Shown in pieces: positions 1-10,100 of a stretch of 64,000 nucleotides of DNA (positions are counted from its first letter, which is position 1; every line of letters begins with the position of its first letter). The translations under genes were made by a program, and so were the position numbers. The DNA is from Panicum virgatum (Eukaryota > Streptophyta > Magnoliopsida > Poales > Poaceae), in the NCBI RefSeq assembly GCF_016808335.1, contig NC_053137.1, positions 1,302,001 to 1,366,000 on the forward strand, read 5' to 3'. Under the pieces are notes generated by a model that searched no databases, was not told where the DNA came from, and saw only the letters and a list, made by a program, of their open reading frames with translations.

Positions 1-1057
1 CTTGCTTGGGATCTCTGAATCTCCGAATCTCAATCCCCGTCTCTGTCTCCGATTTGGATTTGGCCGGGGATACGACCGCCTGCAACGCGCCGAGGTGGAA
101 TCCGCACTGAGGGCAGTGCAGCTGCTGCGTCGCCAAGGCGCCAGCCATCCTCTTGCGCTCCGGCGCCGCGCCGGCGGTCTCGTCGTCCGCCGTCTTGGCC
201 CTCTTGCGCTCAGGCGTCGATGCCGACGAGTCCTCGTCGTCCGCCGCCTTCTTTTCCTCCTCGTCCCCACGCGCCGCGGCCGTGGTCGCGCCAGAGGTCT
301 CGTTCCCGTCGTCCGCCGTCTTCTCCTTGGGCCCAAGAACCGTCGCCGCGGCCGCGCCAGAGGTCTCGTCGTCCGCCGTGAGAAGCGGCGAGTCGGAGCT
401 CCCGTCGTCCTCCGTGACGACGTTGCTATGGCGCCCAGCCGGCGCGGGCGCCGCCGCGGCCCCGCAAGACTCCTCCAGGTCGTCGCCGTCCGCGTGCCCC
501 GGGTGGCGCGGGCTGCGGTACACCTTGCACAGGACGAGCCCCTCGAGCTGGTCCCCGATCCCGGCCGCGCCGTCGCCGTCGCCGTCGTCCTCGTCGTGGA
601 GGCGGAGCTCCACCATGATCCAGCCGGTCCGGACGGGCGCGCCGTCGGGGCCCCGCCGCATGAAGGAGAAGCTCTGGCGGTGGCCGACCTTCCGACGGCC
701 GTCGAGCGGGTCGAGCACGGGGCGGGGCCCCGCCTCGCCGTGCCACCACCCGGCGCCGCCGGCGACGGTGCGCGCCTTGCGGCGCCCGCGGGGGCTCTTG
801 GTGCGGAGCGGCGAGAGGAAGTACCACGCGCGCTCGCCGTCCCGCGCCACGGCGGCGCGGTACCGCCGCGCGAGCTCGCCGGGCTCGGCGGCGTAGAGGT
901 CCGCCGCGTGCACGAAGGCGCCGGGCGGCCGGACGCCCTGCGCGACCCAGGGCCGGAGGTAGGACCTGACGAGCACCAGGTCGGAGGGGTGCGAGTCGAA
1001 GGCCGGCGCCGGCGACGTCGCGAGCGGGGCGTGGAACATGGGGGGCCGCGGCGCCAT
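1..1057 (-). CDS. NAC-domain transcription factor, 3' end cut off by window edge
   Basis: The reverse strand reads open from the ATG at 1055-1057 to the window edge (352 codons). Visible NAC subdomain features in order: an acidic SDLVLVRSYLRPWV stretch near residues 25-40, DLYAAEPGEL (about 55-65), WYFLSPL (about 80), WWHGEAG, then GRRKVGHRQSFSFMRRG followed by TGWIMVELRL and LVLCKVYRSPR (about 125-190). These match the NAM fold that binds DNA as a dimer in the nucleus. The C-terminal half is acidic and Ser/Thr-rich with ERKRAK and ERKRM basic patches, as in NAC activation regions, and has one CPQC pair near residue 330. The NAC domain is divergent, like the grass-expanded NAC groups, so the target genes cannot be inferred. 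The very GC-rich codon use (G/C at third positions) makes long open frames on the other strand that are not genes. No intron is visible in the part seen, although most NAC genes have one or two. Confidence 0.85.
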   Translation of the reverse strand, partial: MAPRPPMFHAPLATSPAPAFDSHPSDLVLVRSYLRPWVAQGVRPPGAFVHAADLYAAEPGELARRYRAAVARDGERAWYFLSPLRTKSPRGRRKARTVAGGAGWWHGEAGPRPVLDPLDGRRKVGHRQSFSFMRRGPDGAPVRTGWIMVELRLHDEDDGDGDGAAGIGDQLEGLVLCKVYRSPRHPGHADGDDLEESCGAAAAPAPAGRHSNVVTEDDGSSDSPLLTADDETSGAAAATVLGPKEKTADDGNETSGATTAAARGDEEEKKAADDEDSSASTPERKRAKTADDETAGAAPERKRMAGALATQQLHCPQCGFHLGALQAVVSPAKSKSETETGIEIRRFRDPKQ

Positions 1058-1129
1058 CGTGCTGGTCGTCGGAGTCGGAGGCCGGCGGCGAGCGGTATGG
1101 AATGCACGCGGCGGGGCGAGGCGAGGCGG

Positions 1130-1135
1130 TTTATA
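1130..1135 (-). promoter_or_regulatory. TATA box of the NAC gene
   Basis: CTATAAACC on the minus strand, about 73 bp upstream of the NAC start codon, is flanked by GC-rich DNA. The position suits a plant core promoter with a short 5' leader. Confidence 0.6.
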
Positions 1136-1467
1136 GCGGCGGTTCGCTTTCCGTGTCGCGGTCGGACTCCGAGTTGGACTCGAAGAGGAGGCCACGTGGC
1201 GTGGACCCCACGCGGCCGAGGCGGTTGGGTTTGGACTCCGAGTCCGGGTCGGGGCAGGGGTGGAAATGTCGGATTTGCCCCTGGGGATGGACATTGATTG
1301 GGCTGAAGCAGGCCTGTTGCTGGGTCGGCCTGTTTCTATTTTTTTTTCTTTTTGGAAATTGCCTGCTTCCAAATTGTTTTACAAAATGCCATCGCGTTGC
1401 CGAAACAGCAGCGTCTGTGTGACTACGGTAGGTGTAAGACCGACCCACATGTTGTAGACGTAGACGA

Positions 1468-1641
1468 CAGGGGCGGATTTACAGGGGGGCTAGGGGGGCT
1501 CTAGCCCCCCTACTGCCCAAACTTCCATTGAAATCAAAGGAAAAATATGAGAGAGAAAAGAAAAAAGGTGAAGAAATGAGTGGAGATAGAGAGGAAGAAG
1601 AACCCAGCCCCTCCTAAGTTGAAAATCTGCTTCCGCCACTG
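1468..1641. mobile_element. hAT-type MITE, 174 bp, with 8-bp TSD
   Basis: The ends are CAGGGGCGGA at 1468 and the inverse of CAGTGGCGGA at 1641. The element is flanked by perfect 8-bp direct repeats GTAGACGA (1460-1467 and 1642-1649). An 8-bp TSD and CAG-type TIRs are hallmarks of non-autonomous hAT elements. No coding capacity. Confidence 0.85.
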
Positions 1642-1649
1642 GTAGACGA

Positions 1650-2922
1650 TGCTATATTTTGGCTACTAGATACTGCTTGCCTCAGAGTATTTTGGCAATC
1701 ATCCGTTGCCAGCTTTGATGGTGCTATACGGAGAAAATTTTGCCACTTTTTTCAACATCTTCCTCTTTTGTTTTATATTCGAAAAAGATCTATAGTTAAG
1801 TTCGTCGAATTAATATTTTATAAATATTTTAGAAAAAGATTTGCTTCCATATGCTCCGGAATTCAGGTACTGGAATATGTTTCTTTTAATGGAGGAGTAC
1901 TCCGGTGTTTAATCTGTTATACGAATCCGGCACCAAAAGCTTGGCCGGACAGCGTGGCCAGGTCGCGGTCTTACCGCTGCCGTCCGATCGGACGTGCAGA
2001 TGGCCCAAACAGTATGATTCCCAGTCATTTTAAAAAAAGTTTTCTATCTTTAGCTAAATCAACCCGTAGAGCGGTCTTCTCTTTTAGTTAATTCGTGAAA
2101 AATCTCATTTTTTTTTCAAAATCAATCAGCAGTCCAACCTTCCCAATTCAAGGAATTTGCAAAGAAAATCTTATGTTTTCACAAAATCAAGATACCTCCT
2201 CTATCTGGATTTTTTTATAAAAACCCTCGGATTAATTTAAATCAAATCACAACCCGTTCCACCCCTTACTTTTACACGGGCAACATTATATGTACAATTT
2301 GAACATAAGTCGCGTTGAAATGAAAAGTTGTTCAATATAAATTTGATCAAAAATTGAAAAACTACACTTTAGTTATAGAAGAAATTTTAGAATTCAAATC
2401 GTTTTCACAAGTCGTTTCCACACATACTCCCTTCTGTTTCCTGAAAATCAATCCGATATCTTACACAACTAACCGCCCACAAACTGAGACCATGTTCTTG
2501 TGTTCAAGGAGAAGAACACATAGGACTACATGTACCAGAAAAAGAAAATGACAGATTCACGACATCGGTTTGCATGTGAACTTGCTTTATTTTTTGAAAT
2601 AACAAGTGAACTTGCTATAATCAAATTGTCTTGGGTAAGGGGTCATAATCATGGTCGATTCAGATTCACCAAGATCCATCAAAGCATTACTGTATACTAT
2701 ATGTGCTATTTTTTTGGTAATATACTTTCTCCATTCTATTTTGATAGCTATATTTCACCTTGACACAATGATCAAGGAAAATAACCTTACTTATCATATA
2801 ATAAATACAACATATTTTTTTATCGGTCCTCCAATGTTTGAACTAAGAACTCATTACTAGTGCTATTTATTGCCGCGGTCCATACCAATAGCAAATATAG
2901 CTATCATTTATGAACATCTGAG
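1650..2922. other. intergenic DNA, no gene seen
   Basis: AT-rich sequence with several short open frames that look like chance. No splice-consistent coding sequence, tRNA or clear repeat was recognised. Confidence 0.5.
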
Positions 2923-2931
2923 TTTTTGAAA

Positions 2932-3706
2932 GGAAAAATGGGCAAAATCGTCCCTAAACTCCTAGCAAAGGATCAAGTTCGTCCCTGTACTTTTGTTTGG
3001 GGCAATTTAGCCTCGAACTATGGTTTTCAGCTTCAATTACATTCTTCATCTAAACTGCCATAAGCAACACCGTGAAATCATCTAACGTGCAATAGGAAAA
3101 GATCCCTTGCTGCTCCTTCCAGCGCCCCTTCCCTTGCTGTTATTTAAAAAAAAAAGAACCCCCGCAGGCTGCGCAACGCCTCCATGCTGTAAATGACAAT
3201 TTTTAATCTCTTTTGAGAAAGCATACATGTACATGTTAACATATTTTTTCTATTTCATCACATAATCTGTACGCAGGGCCGCATCCATTACAAATTAGCA
3301 GATAGTAAAACAAATATCTCATAATCAAATAAAAGCCATTACTTTCGCCAAAACAATAAAAAGCCATTACAAATCGAAAGACGCTACATGTCTCATGTTC
3401 AAAGTATCAGATAATAAAATACATATCTCATGTTCAACGTACCAGATAATAAAGCACACATCTTATGTTTAAACTAAAGCCATTATGAGAGTCGTCGCTG
3501 CGCAGCCTGCGTTTTTTTTAACAGCAGGAGAAGAGGCGTTGGAAGGAGGAGCGAGAGGTCTTTTCCTATTGTGTGTTAGATGATTTCACGGCCTTACTGA
3601 TAGCAGTTTGGATGAAGGTAACCGAAGCTGAGAACTATAGTTGGAAGTACAGAGACGAACTTGACGCTTTGTCAAAAGTTCAAGAACGATTTTATCTATT
3701 TTGCAT
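2932..3706. mobile_element. non-autonomous MULE with long TIRs
   Basis: About 250 bp at the left end (from GGGCAAAATCGTCC near 2940) recur, inverted and diverged, at the right end up to 3706. The shared tract includes the segments AAATCATCTAAC, AATAGGAAAAGA and GCAGGCTGCGCA. The direct repeat TTTTTGAAA flanks it (2923-2931, 3707-3715), the 9-bp TSD length of Mutator-like elements. The middle (about 3290-3480) holds three or four degenerate copies of a unit containing CAGATAATAAA and ATCTCATGTTCAA. No transposase. Confidence 0.75.
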
Positions 3707-3715
3707 TTTTTGAAA

Positions 3716-4199
3716 TATACTCCTATTGATGGTGATAACATTAAGAAAACAAGGATCTGTCTTCTCATCAAGTGACATAGATATTGCATTCCTGTAAATC
3801 ACCTGTTTTACTTACAGGAACACATATTTTAACAACACGAATAAATAATTATTTTCTACAAAAAAAGTTAAACATGACGAACAAATAATAATGCAACGAA
3901 CAAAATATTACACATCACGAATATTTAACTGTATATGATAAATAATAAAATATGAAATCACGAAAAAATAAATTAACATCATGGAACAATTTAGTCTACA
4001 AAATGAACAAATGTTTTGGCATTACGAACAAATTAGTTACACATAAAAAAATGCATTTGCATTGCAAAAATAGAAAAAAAGAAAAAGAATAAAAATAAAA
4101 ACATCGGCGGACACAACATATGCAGATCAACACTGATGGCTTACGCAAATATAAAATCTAAGCCACCTTAAAAGGAGTAAATCTGAGAAACAAACCTTT
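3716..4199. other. AT-rich spacer with CACGAA/ACGAACAAAT micro-repeats
   Basis: Between about 3830 and 4060 the word (C)ACGAA(C)AAAT recurs every 25-60 bp in AT-rich DNA. No gene seen. Confidence 0.4.
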
Positions 4200-5353
4200 C
4201 TTGAAAAGGAGAATTCCAATTCCAAACGGATGATGCACGCCAAGAGCTGAGCAGTCTCCTTGACTTTTCGGATTCCAGCAGCTCTCACTGTCCCTGGCCC
4301 CACCAGCCAGAGCTTCCCTTCACCGGCCTCGCGCCCTCTGCCGCCGCCGGGGCTGGGGCTCCCGCTCCCCACGAGTCCGTCCACCCGTCCGCCGACACTG
4401 ATGGACTGGAGGAGCTCGTAGAGGAGGTGCTGCCCCGCTTCCCGCCCGACGACCCCGCGAGCCTCGTCCGCGCCGCGCTCGTCAGCAAGCGGTGGTGCCG
4501 CCTCATCTCCGGCCGCGGGTTCCGCCGCCGGTTACGTGAGTTCCACCGCTCGCCACCACTGTTAGGATTCATCTGCAACCAATTCAATTCCACCTCCAGC
4601 CGCTTCGTCCCCACATCCCCCTTCCGCCCGCCCGGCGCCGACCGCCTCTGGCAGCGGCGGCGAGCAGTCAGCTCAGCCCACGGGCGCGTCCTCCTCCACC
4701 ATGCGTTCGGGTGCAAGCTCTTTGTCTGGGATCCCGTCACGGACGAGGAGCAGGAGCTGCCCCCACTGTACCCATACCGTTCCACTCTGAGCTGGAACGC
4801 CGCCGTGCTCTGTGCCGCGGCCGGCGGCGGCTGCGACCATCTTGACTGCCGCTACGGCCCCTTCCTCGTCGTCCTGGTGGGGACTGACTATGAGGGACAA
4901 ACCTTCTCCCGTGTCTACTCATCCGAGACTGATGAGTGGAGCACTCCCATCTACGCTGAGCTCCCATCCGACATTGATACCTGCTGCTATTTTGAGCAAG
5001 GGAGATGTCTTGGATCCACCTACCAGATGCAGCCACCCCGCATAAAACTGTGCTGATGGCTACGGAGGATGGAAGAAGGCTGGGATTCGCCGTCGCGGAT
5101 AGGTCCAGCCGGCTCTACCTGTGGTCAAGGGAGCACGGTCCGGATGAAGGTGAAAGATGGGTACAGAACAGTGTCGTTGAGCTTGGTACGCTGCTCCCGG
5201 CTCATGCCCTCTCATCCAGAGCTCAGGTGGCTGGCTTCTCTGGGAATGGAGTTGGAGTCATTTTCATACGGACTTGGGCTGACGGGGTCATTTTTTACTT
5301 TCGATCTCAAGTCTGGAAGATGCAAGAGGGCAGGGGACAGCCGTGCCTTCAAT

Positions 5354-5736
5354 GGGAACATATCTAATCTAGTGCAAACCACAACTTCGTGAAAACTCGT
5401 GCAAACCACAGCTAAAAAGTCGTCTAAATTCACCAAAAAATCACACATATAGATGATATGATGATACACAACCTTATACAATATCTTGTCCAAACTCGAC
5501 TTTATTTGTGAGATATAAAAATAACAAATTTTTAACAAATCATCTGGACAACTTCCTGGCTTGAAATTTGTTCTTTTTATATCTCACAGACGAAGTCGTG
5601 TTTGGACAGGATATTTTACAAAGTTGTGTATCATCATATCATCTAGATGTGTGATTTTTTTGTGAATTTAGACGACTTTTTTGCCATAATTTGCACGGAT
5701 TTTCACGAAGTTATGGTTTGCACTAGATATGTCCCC
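5354..5736. mobile_element. MULE-type MITE inside F-box pseudogene A
   Basis: Long TIRs (about 150 bp each) start GGG(A/G)ACATATCT at both ends, then run CTAGTGCAAACCA and AACTTCGTG. The flanking 9-bp direct repeat GCCTTCAAT (5345-5353, 5737-5745) is perfect. It is one of the copied host words: the intact copy B has GGCTTCAAT at the same place. No coding sequence. The insertion lies just before the end of exon 1. Confidence 0.9.
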
Positions 5737-5745
5737 GCCTTCAAT

Positions 5746-6584
5746 ACCATTGTTGTTCCCTACACGAGCTTCTGCGCTCCAGGTACAGATTTGATCAACG
5801 TTTACTTTTTTTTTTCCTTCCCATGCATGTGTAGAGCGAAGTAATATTTCAGTAACATGAAAATATAGCTGACTGCACATGCGCCTAAGGGCAATGATGA
5901 GTTTCTCTGTTTCCTTTTTAGCAGGGAAGAACAATGAGTTTATCCAAGTGTGTTATTTCAATCTCATGTAAAAACGGGATTACTTAATCATGTGCCTTAA
6001 AATTGGATGCATATGCAGAATCCTATTTACTGAACAAGCACTGTGTTGTTTAACATTTTATTAATTCTCTTCTAGCATAGAATGGCACATTTGTTCAGAG
6101 GTTATGAATTCTGAATCTTGACCTGAAATTTGAAACAATTGCCATTGTTCAGTTCGGTCTCATCAACTTCAACTTTATGAATTGATAACCTGTTCTTGAA
6201 AAATGCAAGTGTATGAACTGCCTGTATTCCTTATATGTTGAGTTTTGTTTATTTATTAATTGTGCTGCTGATCACTTAACATGGCAAATCTAAGCCTTAA
6301 AAGCAATTATTGAGGACTTCCATCTATAGAATATTTTGTGTATCAACAACTCCCCTGGATACTGAATTTCTCCAAGCACACCAGATTTGGCTCAAGCTTC
6401 AGTCTAGCTTCTCAAAGATTTTGTGCAAGTACACGTCGGTTAATTGATTGATAGTGTGGTTTGCATACTCATTAGTAACAATTTGTTGGTTGCTACAGTT
6501 GATGGGTAACAATTAAATGTTCATTCGGGGTAGATCAATTCCACAATTAGCTGACATAAATTTCAAATTTGTGTGTTTCTACAG
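5746..6584 (+). other. rest of exon 1 and intron of F-box pseudogene A
   Basis: After the MITE about 35 bp of exon remain. The intron then starts at the GTACAG donor shared with copy B and ends at TTTCTACAG before 6585. It is AT-rich and no other feature was seen. Confidence 0.55.
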
Positions 6585-6817
6585 CACTGCAAGTGGCCTC
6601 TGTTGCAGTGGAACCAAGTGCGGATGCGTCTGGTGCATGAAGAACTCAAGCTGCTGTAGGTCCGACCGAGAGCCAGGCTGCAAGGTCTTCTAAATGAAGA
6701 AGGAAATTACTACAATAGGCGCTTGGTTTGTGTTGGGATGATTTTGCTGCTGTTTTTTTTCCCGCAGTCCTAAATGCTCTATGGATCGTTGGTGTCAGGA
6801 ATCATGTACTCGTTAGC

Positions 6818-7188
6818 TGTTGTGGGTGTTACGGAGGAAGTATGAATGGCTGGGAGGTGGACGTGGTTTAGGCGCGCGGCGGGAACGAGCGCTCGACGCC
6901 GTCCTGGACGCCATCCTGACGGCCGGCGGCGAGACTGCTGGAACGTGGAGAGCGGACGCAAGACGCCAGGGAGAAGAGATAACTCTATCTCTGGCTGCCC
7001 TCCTCATTCCTTGGATGATGGTTCTTATACAAAATATCTTAACAAACTTGAAGCCTAGCACTTCCTAGAATCTAGGGAACGAGTAACAAACGCGAGCAAC
7101 AAACGCCAACAACGCAGCGCGCCATGCACGCTGCATCTAGCCACTAGCGACGCGCCTCCTGCGTTCGTAGACTTTACCAACCATAACA
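6818..7188 (-). repeat. 3' LTR of the gypsy element
   Basis: 371 bp, TG...CA ends. The last codons of the polyprotein (about 17) and its stop (7137-7139) lie inside this LTR. Confidence 0.9.
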
Positions 7189-10100
7189 TCTCTCCCGCCG
7201 TCGACAAACAGCTCGTCCTCGAGCTGGAACGTAGGATGCGCTTCATGGAAGGCCGCCAATGGCTCCCACGTAGCCTCAGCCGACGGCAGACCTGTCCACT
7301 GAACGAGGATGAACCACACGCCACGGCGAAGCTTGGCGCGCAGCACCTTCTCCGGCGCCTGAAGAGGACGACCATGCTGCAGAGGAGGAAGAGCCGGAGT
7401 CGATGTAGGCGGTGTTCCATGGAAGGGCTTCAGAACGCCGACATGGAAGACGTCGTGTATGCACGCCCCCTCCGGCAGTCGAAGACGATACGCCACATCG
7501 CCCACACGTTCCAGTACCTGGTACGGACCGGCATAGCGCGGGCTAAGCTTGCTCCGGCGTCCCGGAACCAGTGACTGAGCCGGCCGATGGAGCAGCCGAT
7601 GCCACACCCAGTCCCCGACGTCGAAAGTCAGGTCCCGGTGGTTGGTGTCGTAGTGGCGCTTGGCGTACTCCTGTGCTTGCTGTAGGCGTTCCCGGACCTC
7701 GGTGATAAAGGCGTCGCGGTCCTGCAGGAGCGTGTCCACCGTCGAAGTCTGCGCCGAGTGCGCCGTATACTGAAGAAGCGCAGGAGGTGGACGGCCGTAG
7801 ACCACCTGAAACGGAGTCGTACGCAGTGCGGAGTGGTAGGCGGTGTTGTAGCAGAACTCCGCCCACGGAAGCCAGTCGAGCCACGCGCGGGGTCGGTCGC
7901 CGGTGATGCAGCGCAAATACATGGCTATCGTCTTGTTGACAGCCTCCGACTGTCCATCTGTCTGCGGGTGGAAGGCCGTGCTCATCCGCAGCTGGACGCC
8001 CGCGCACTTGAACAGATCGCGCCACACATGACCCGTGAACACCGGATCACGATCACTGACGATCGAGGAGGGAAACCCATGGAGGCGCACCACTTCGGAG
8101 AAGAAAGCCCGTGCCACTGAAGCAGCCGTGTAAGGGTGGCCGAGGGCGATGAAATGGGCATACTTGGACAGGCGATCCACGACGGTGAGGATGACGCTCT
8201 TGCCATGTACCTTGGGGAGGCCTTCCACGAAGTCCATGGAGATGTCCGACCACACCAGCGCTGGGACGTCGAGTGGTTGTAGGAGGCCCGCAGGATGTAA
8301 TGATTCTGTCTTGTTGCGCTGGCAGATAGAGCAGGCCCGGACATACTCACGGACCAGCCGGTGGTCGCCGTCGACGACGAAGTCTGCACGGAGTCGGTGC
8401 AGCATCTTCTGAATTCCCTCATGGGCGTTGGTGTGGGCGAGCTGGAGCACAGTGGCCAGCGTGGACGACGTCGCTGGGATGAAGACGCGCCGGCCGCAGA
8501 GGATGAGGCCCTCGTCGACTCGCCATGGGGCGCCACGGGTCTCGGTGATGGTGTCGCGGAGGCTGCGTAGGTCGGCGTCATTCTCCAGCTCGGCGCGAAG
8601 GTCGTTGTAGAAGCTGAACGTCGGACCCGAGAGCGCCGCGAGCTCGGGCTGGCCGACCTCCATCCTGGAAAGGGCGTCGGCGATGGTGTTCATGCGCCCG
8701 GGTCGGTACTCGACGGAGAAGTCGAAACCGAAAAGTTTGCTGATCCATTGGTGCTGCGGGACCGTAGATAGATGTTGATCGAGCATGAACTTGAGGGCGT
8801 AATGATCAGTACGGATGACAAACGGCCTGCCCCACAAGTAGGGCCTCCAATGGCGGATGGCCTGGACCAGGCCGATAAGTTCACGCTCGTAGGCCGCAAT
8901 CTTGAGGTGGCGCGGCACGAACGGCTTGCTGTAGAAGGCTAGGGGACCAGCGCCTTGATGTAGTACCGCACCGAACCCCGTGCCCGAAGCATCGCAGTCG
9001 ACCATGAACGACTGGGCGGAGTCCGGCATGTGCAGAACTGGTGCCGTGGACAGAGCGCGCTTGAGGGCGTCGAATGCGGTCGCGGCTGCGTCGGTCCACA
9101 GAAACGCGTCCTTCTTGAGGAGCTGCGTTAGCGGTGCCGCCAGGTTGCCGAAGTCCTTGATGAAGCGCCGGTAGTAGCCGGCCAAGCCCAGGAAGCCGCG
9201 CAGGGAGCGGACGGAGCGCGGCTGCGGCCAGGAGGTCACCGCGGCCACCTTGTCGCTATCCATGGCCACACCGTCAGCCGAGATCACGTGGCCGAGATAG
9301 GGCACTGATGAAGTTGCGAAGGCGCACTTGGAGCGCTTCACCTTGAGGTGGTGTGACCGCAGCGTGTCAAAAACGGCGCGCAGGTGCTGTAGGTGTTCAC
9401 TCCAGGAACGGCTATAGATTAGAATGACGTCAAAAAAGACTAGAACGCACCTCCTGAGGAACGGATGCAGCACGGTGTTCATGAGGCGCTGGAACGTCGC
9501 CGGGGCGTTGGACAAGCCGAACGGCATGACCAAAAACTCGAAATGGCCTTGGTGCATTCTGAAGGCCGTCTTCTCGATGTCGGCCGGGTGCACGCGCACT
9601 TGATGGTAACCAGCGCGGAGGTCCAGCTTCGTGAAGAAGCGAGCGCCATGGAGTTCATCAATGAGTTCATCCACGACCAGAATGGGAAATTTGTCCTTGA
9701 CTGTTCGGTCATTGAGCGCGCGATAGTCCACGCAAAAGTGCCACGAGCCATCCTGCTTCTTGACCAGGAGAACAGGGGCTGAGAATGGAGACACGCTCGG
9801 TCGGATGATGCCTTGAGCGAGCATGGCGGCGCATTGCTTCTCCAGTTCATCCTTCTGGAGCTGCGGGTAGCGATATGGCCGAACGGACACCGGAGGAGTA
9901 CCAGGAACGAGATGTATCCGGTGGTCACAGTGTCGCGGCGGCGGTAGACCCGTCTGCTCGGCGAAGAGGTCATTGTAGTCATCGAGGAGCAGCGCCAGGA
10001 GATCCGGCTCGGCAGCACGAACGCCATGGAGGCGACTGGCGGCTGCTGAAGACGTCCAGGACGAATCCAGTCCGTGCCAGAGGACGCGACGGCCGTGGCG

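Larger units (their letters stand above)
4406..6640 (+). pseudogene. F-box gene copy A, decayed
   Basis: The sequence aligns along its length with the intact F-box gene at 13454-15584. The F-box part reads ELVEEVLPRFPPDDPASLV, then VSKRWCRLIS and LREFHRSPPLLGF, from about 4406. There is no in-frame ATG: the frame is open upstream to a TGA at 4202 without one. Near 4980-5050 about 35 codons present in the intact copy (the Kelch-like LYFMYDSHQGILKYDL part) are missing and the frame changes. A further frame change follows near 5270. A 383-bp MULE element is inserted at 5354. After it the reading resumes with TSFCAPG and a GT donor at about 5782. Exon 2 is still recognisable at 6585-6640, after an AG acceptor, ending in a TGA. 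The product would have been an SCF substrate adaptor; this copy is a pseudogene. Confidence 0.85.

Noticed and set aside
2..1297. 431-codon open frame on the plus strand at the window start
   Set aside because: It is antisense to the NAC gene, very Arg/Gly/Val-rich and without domains; a by-product of GC-rich third codon positions.
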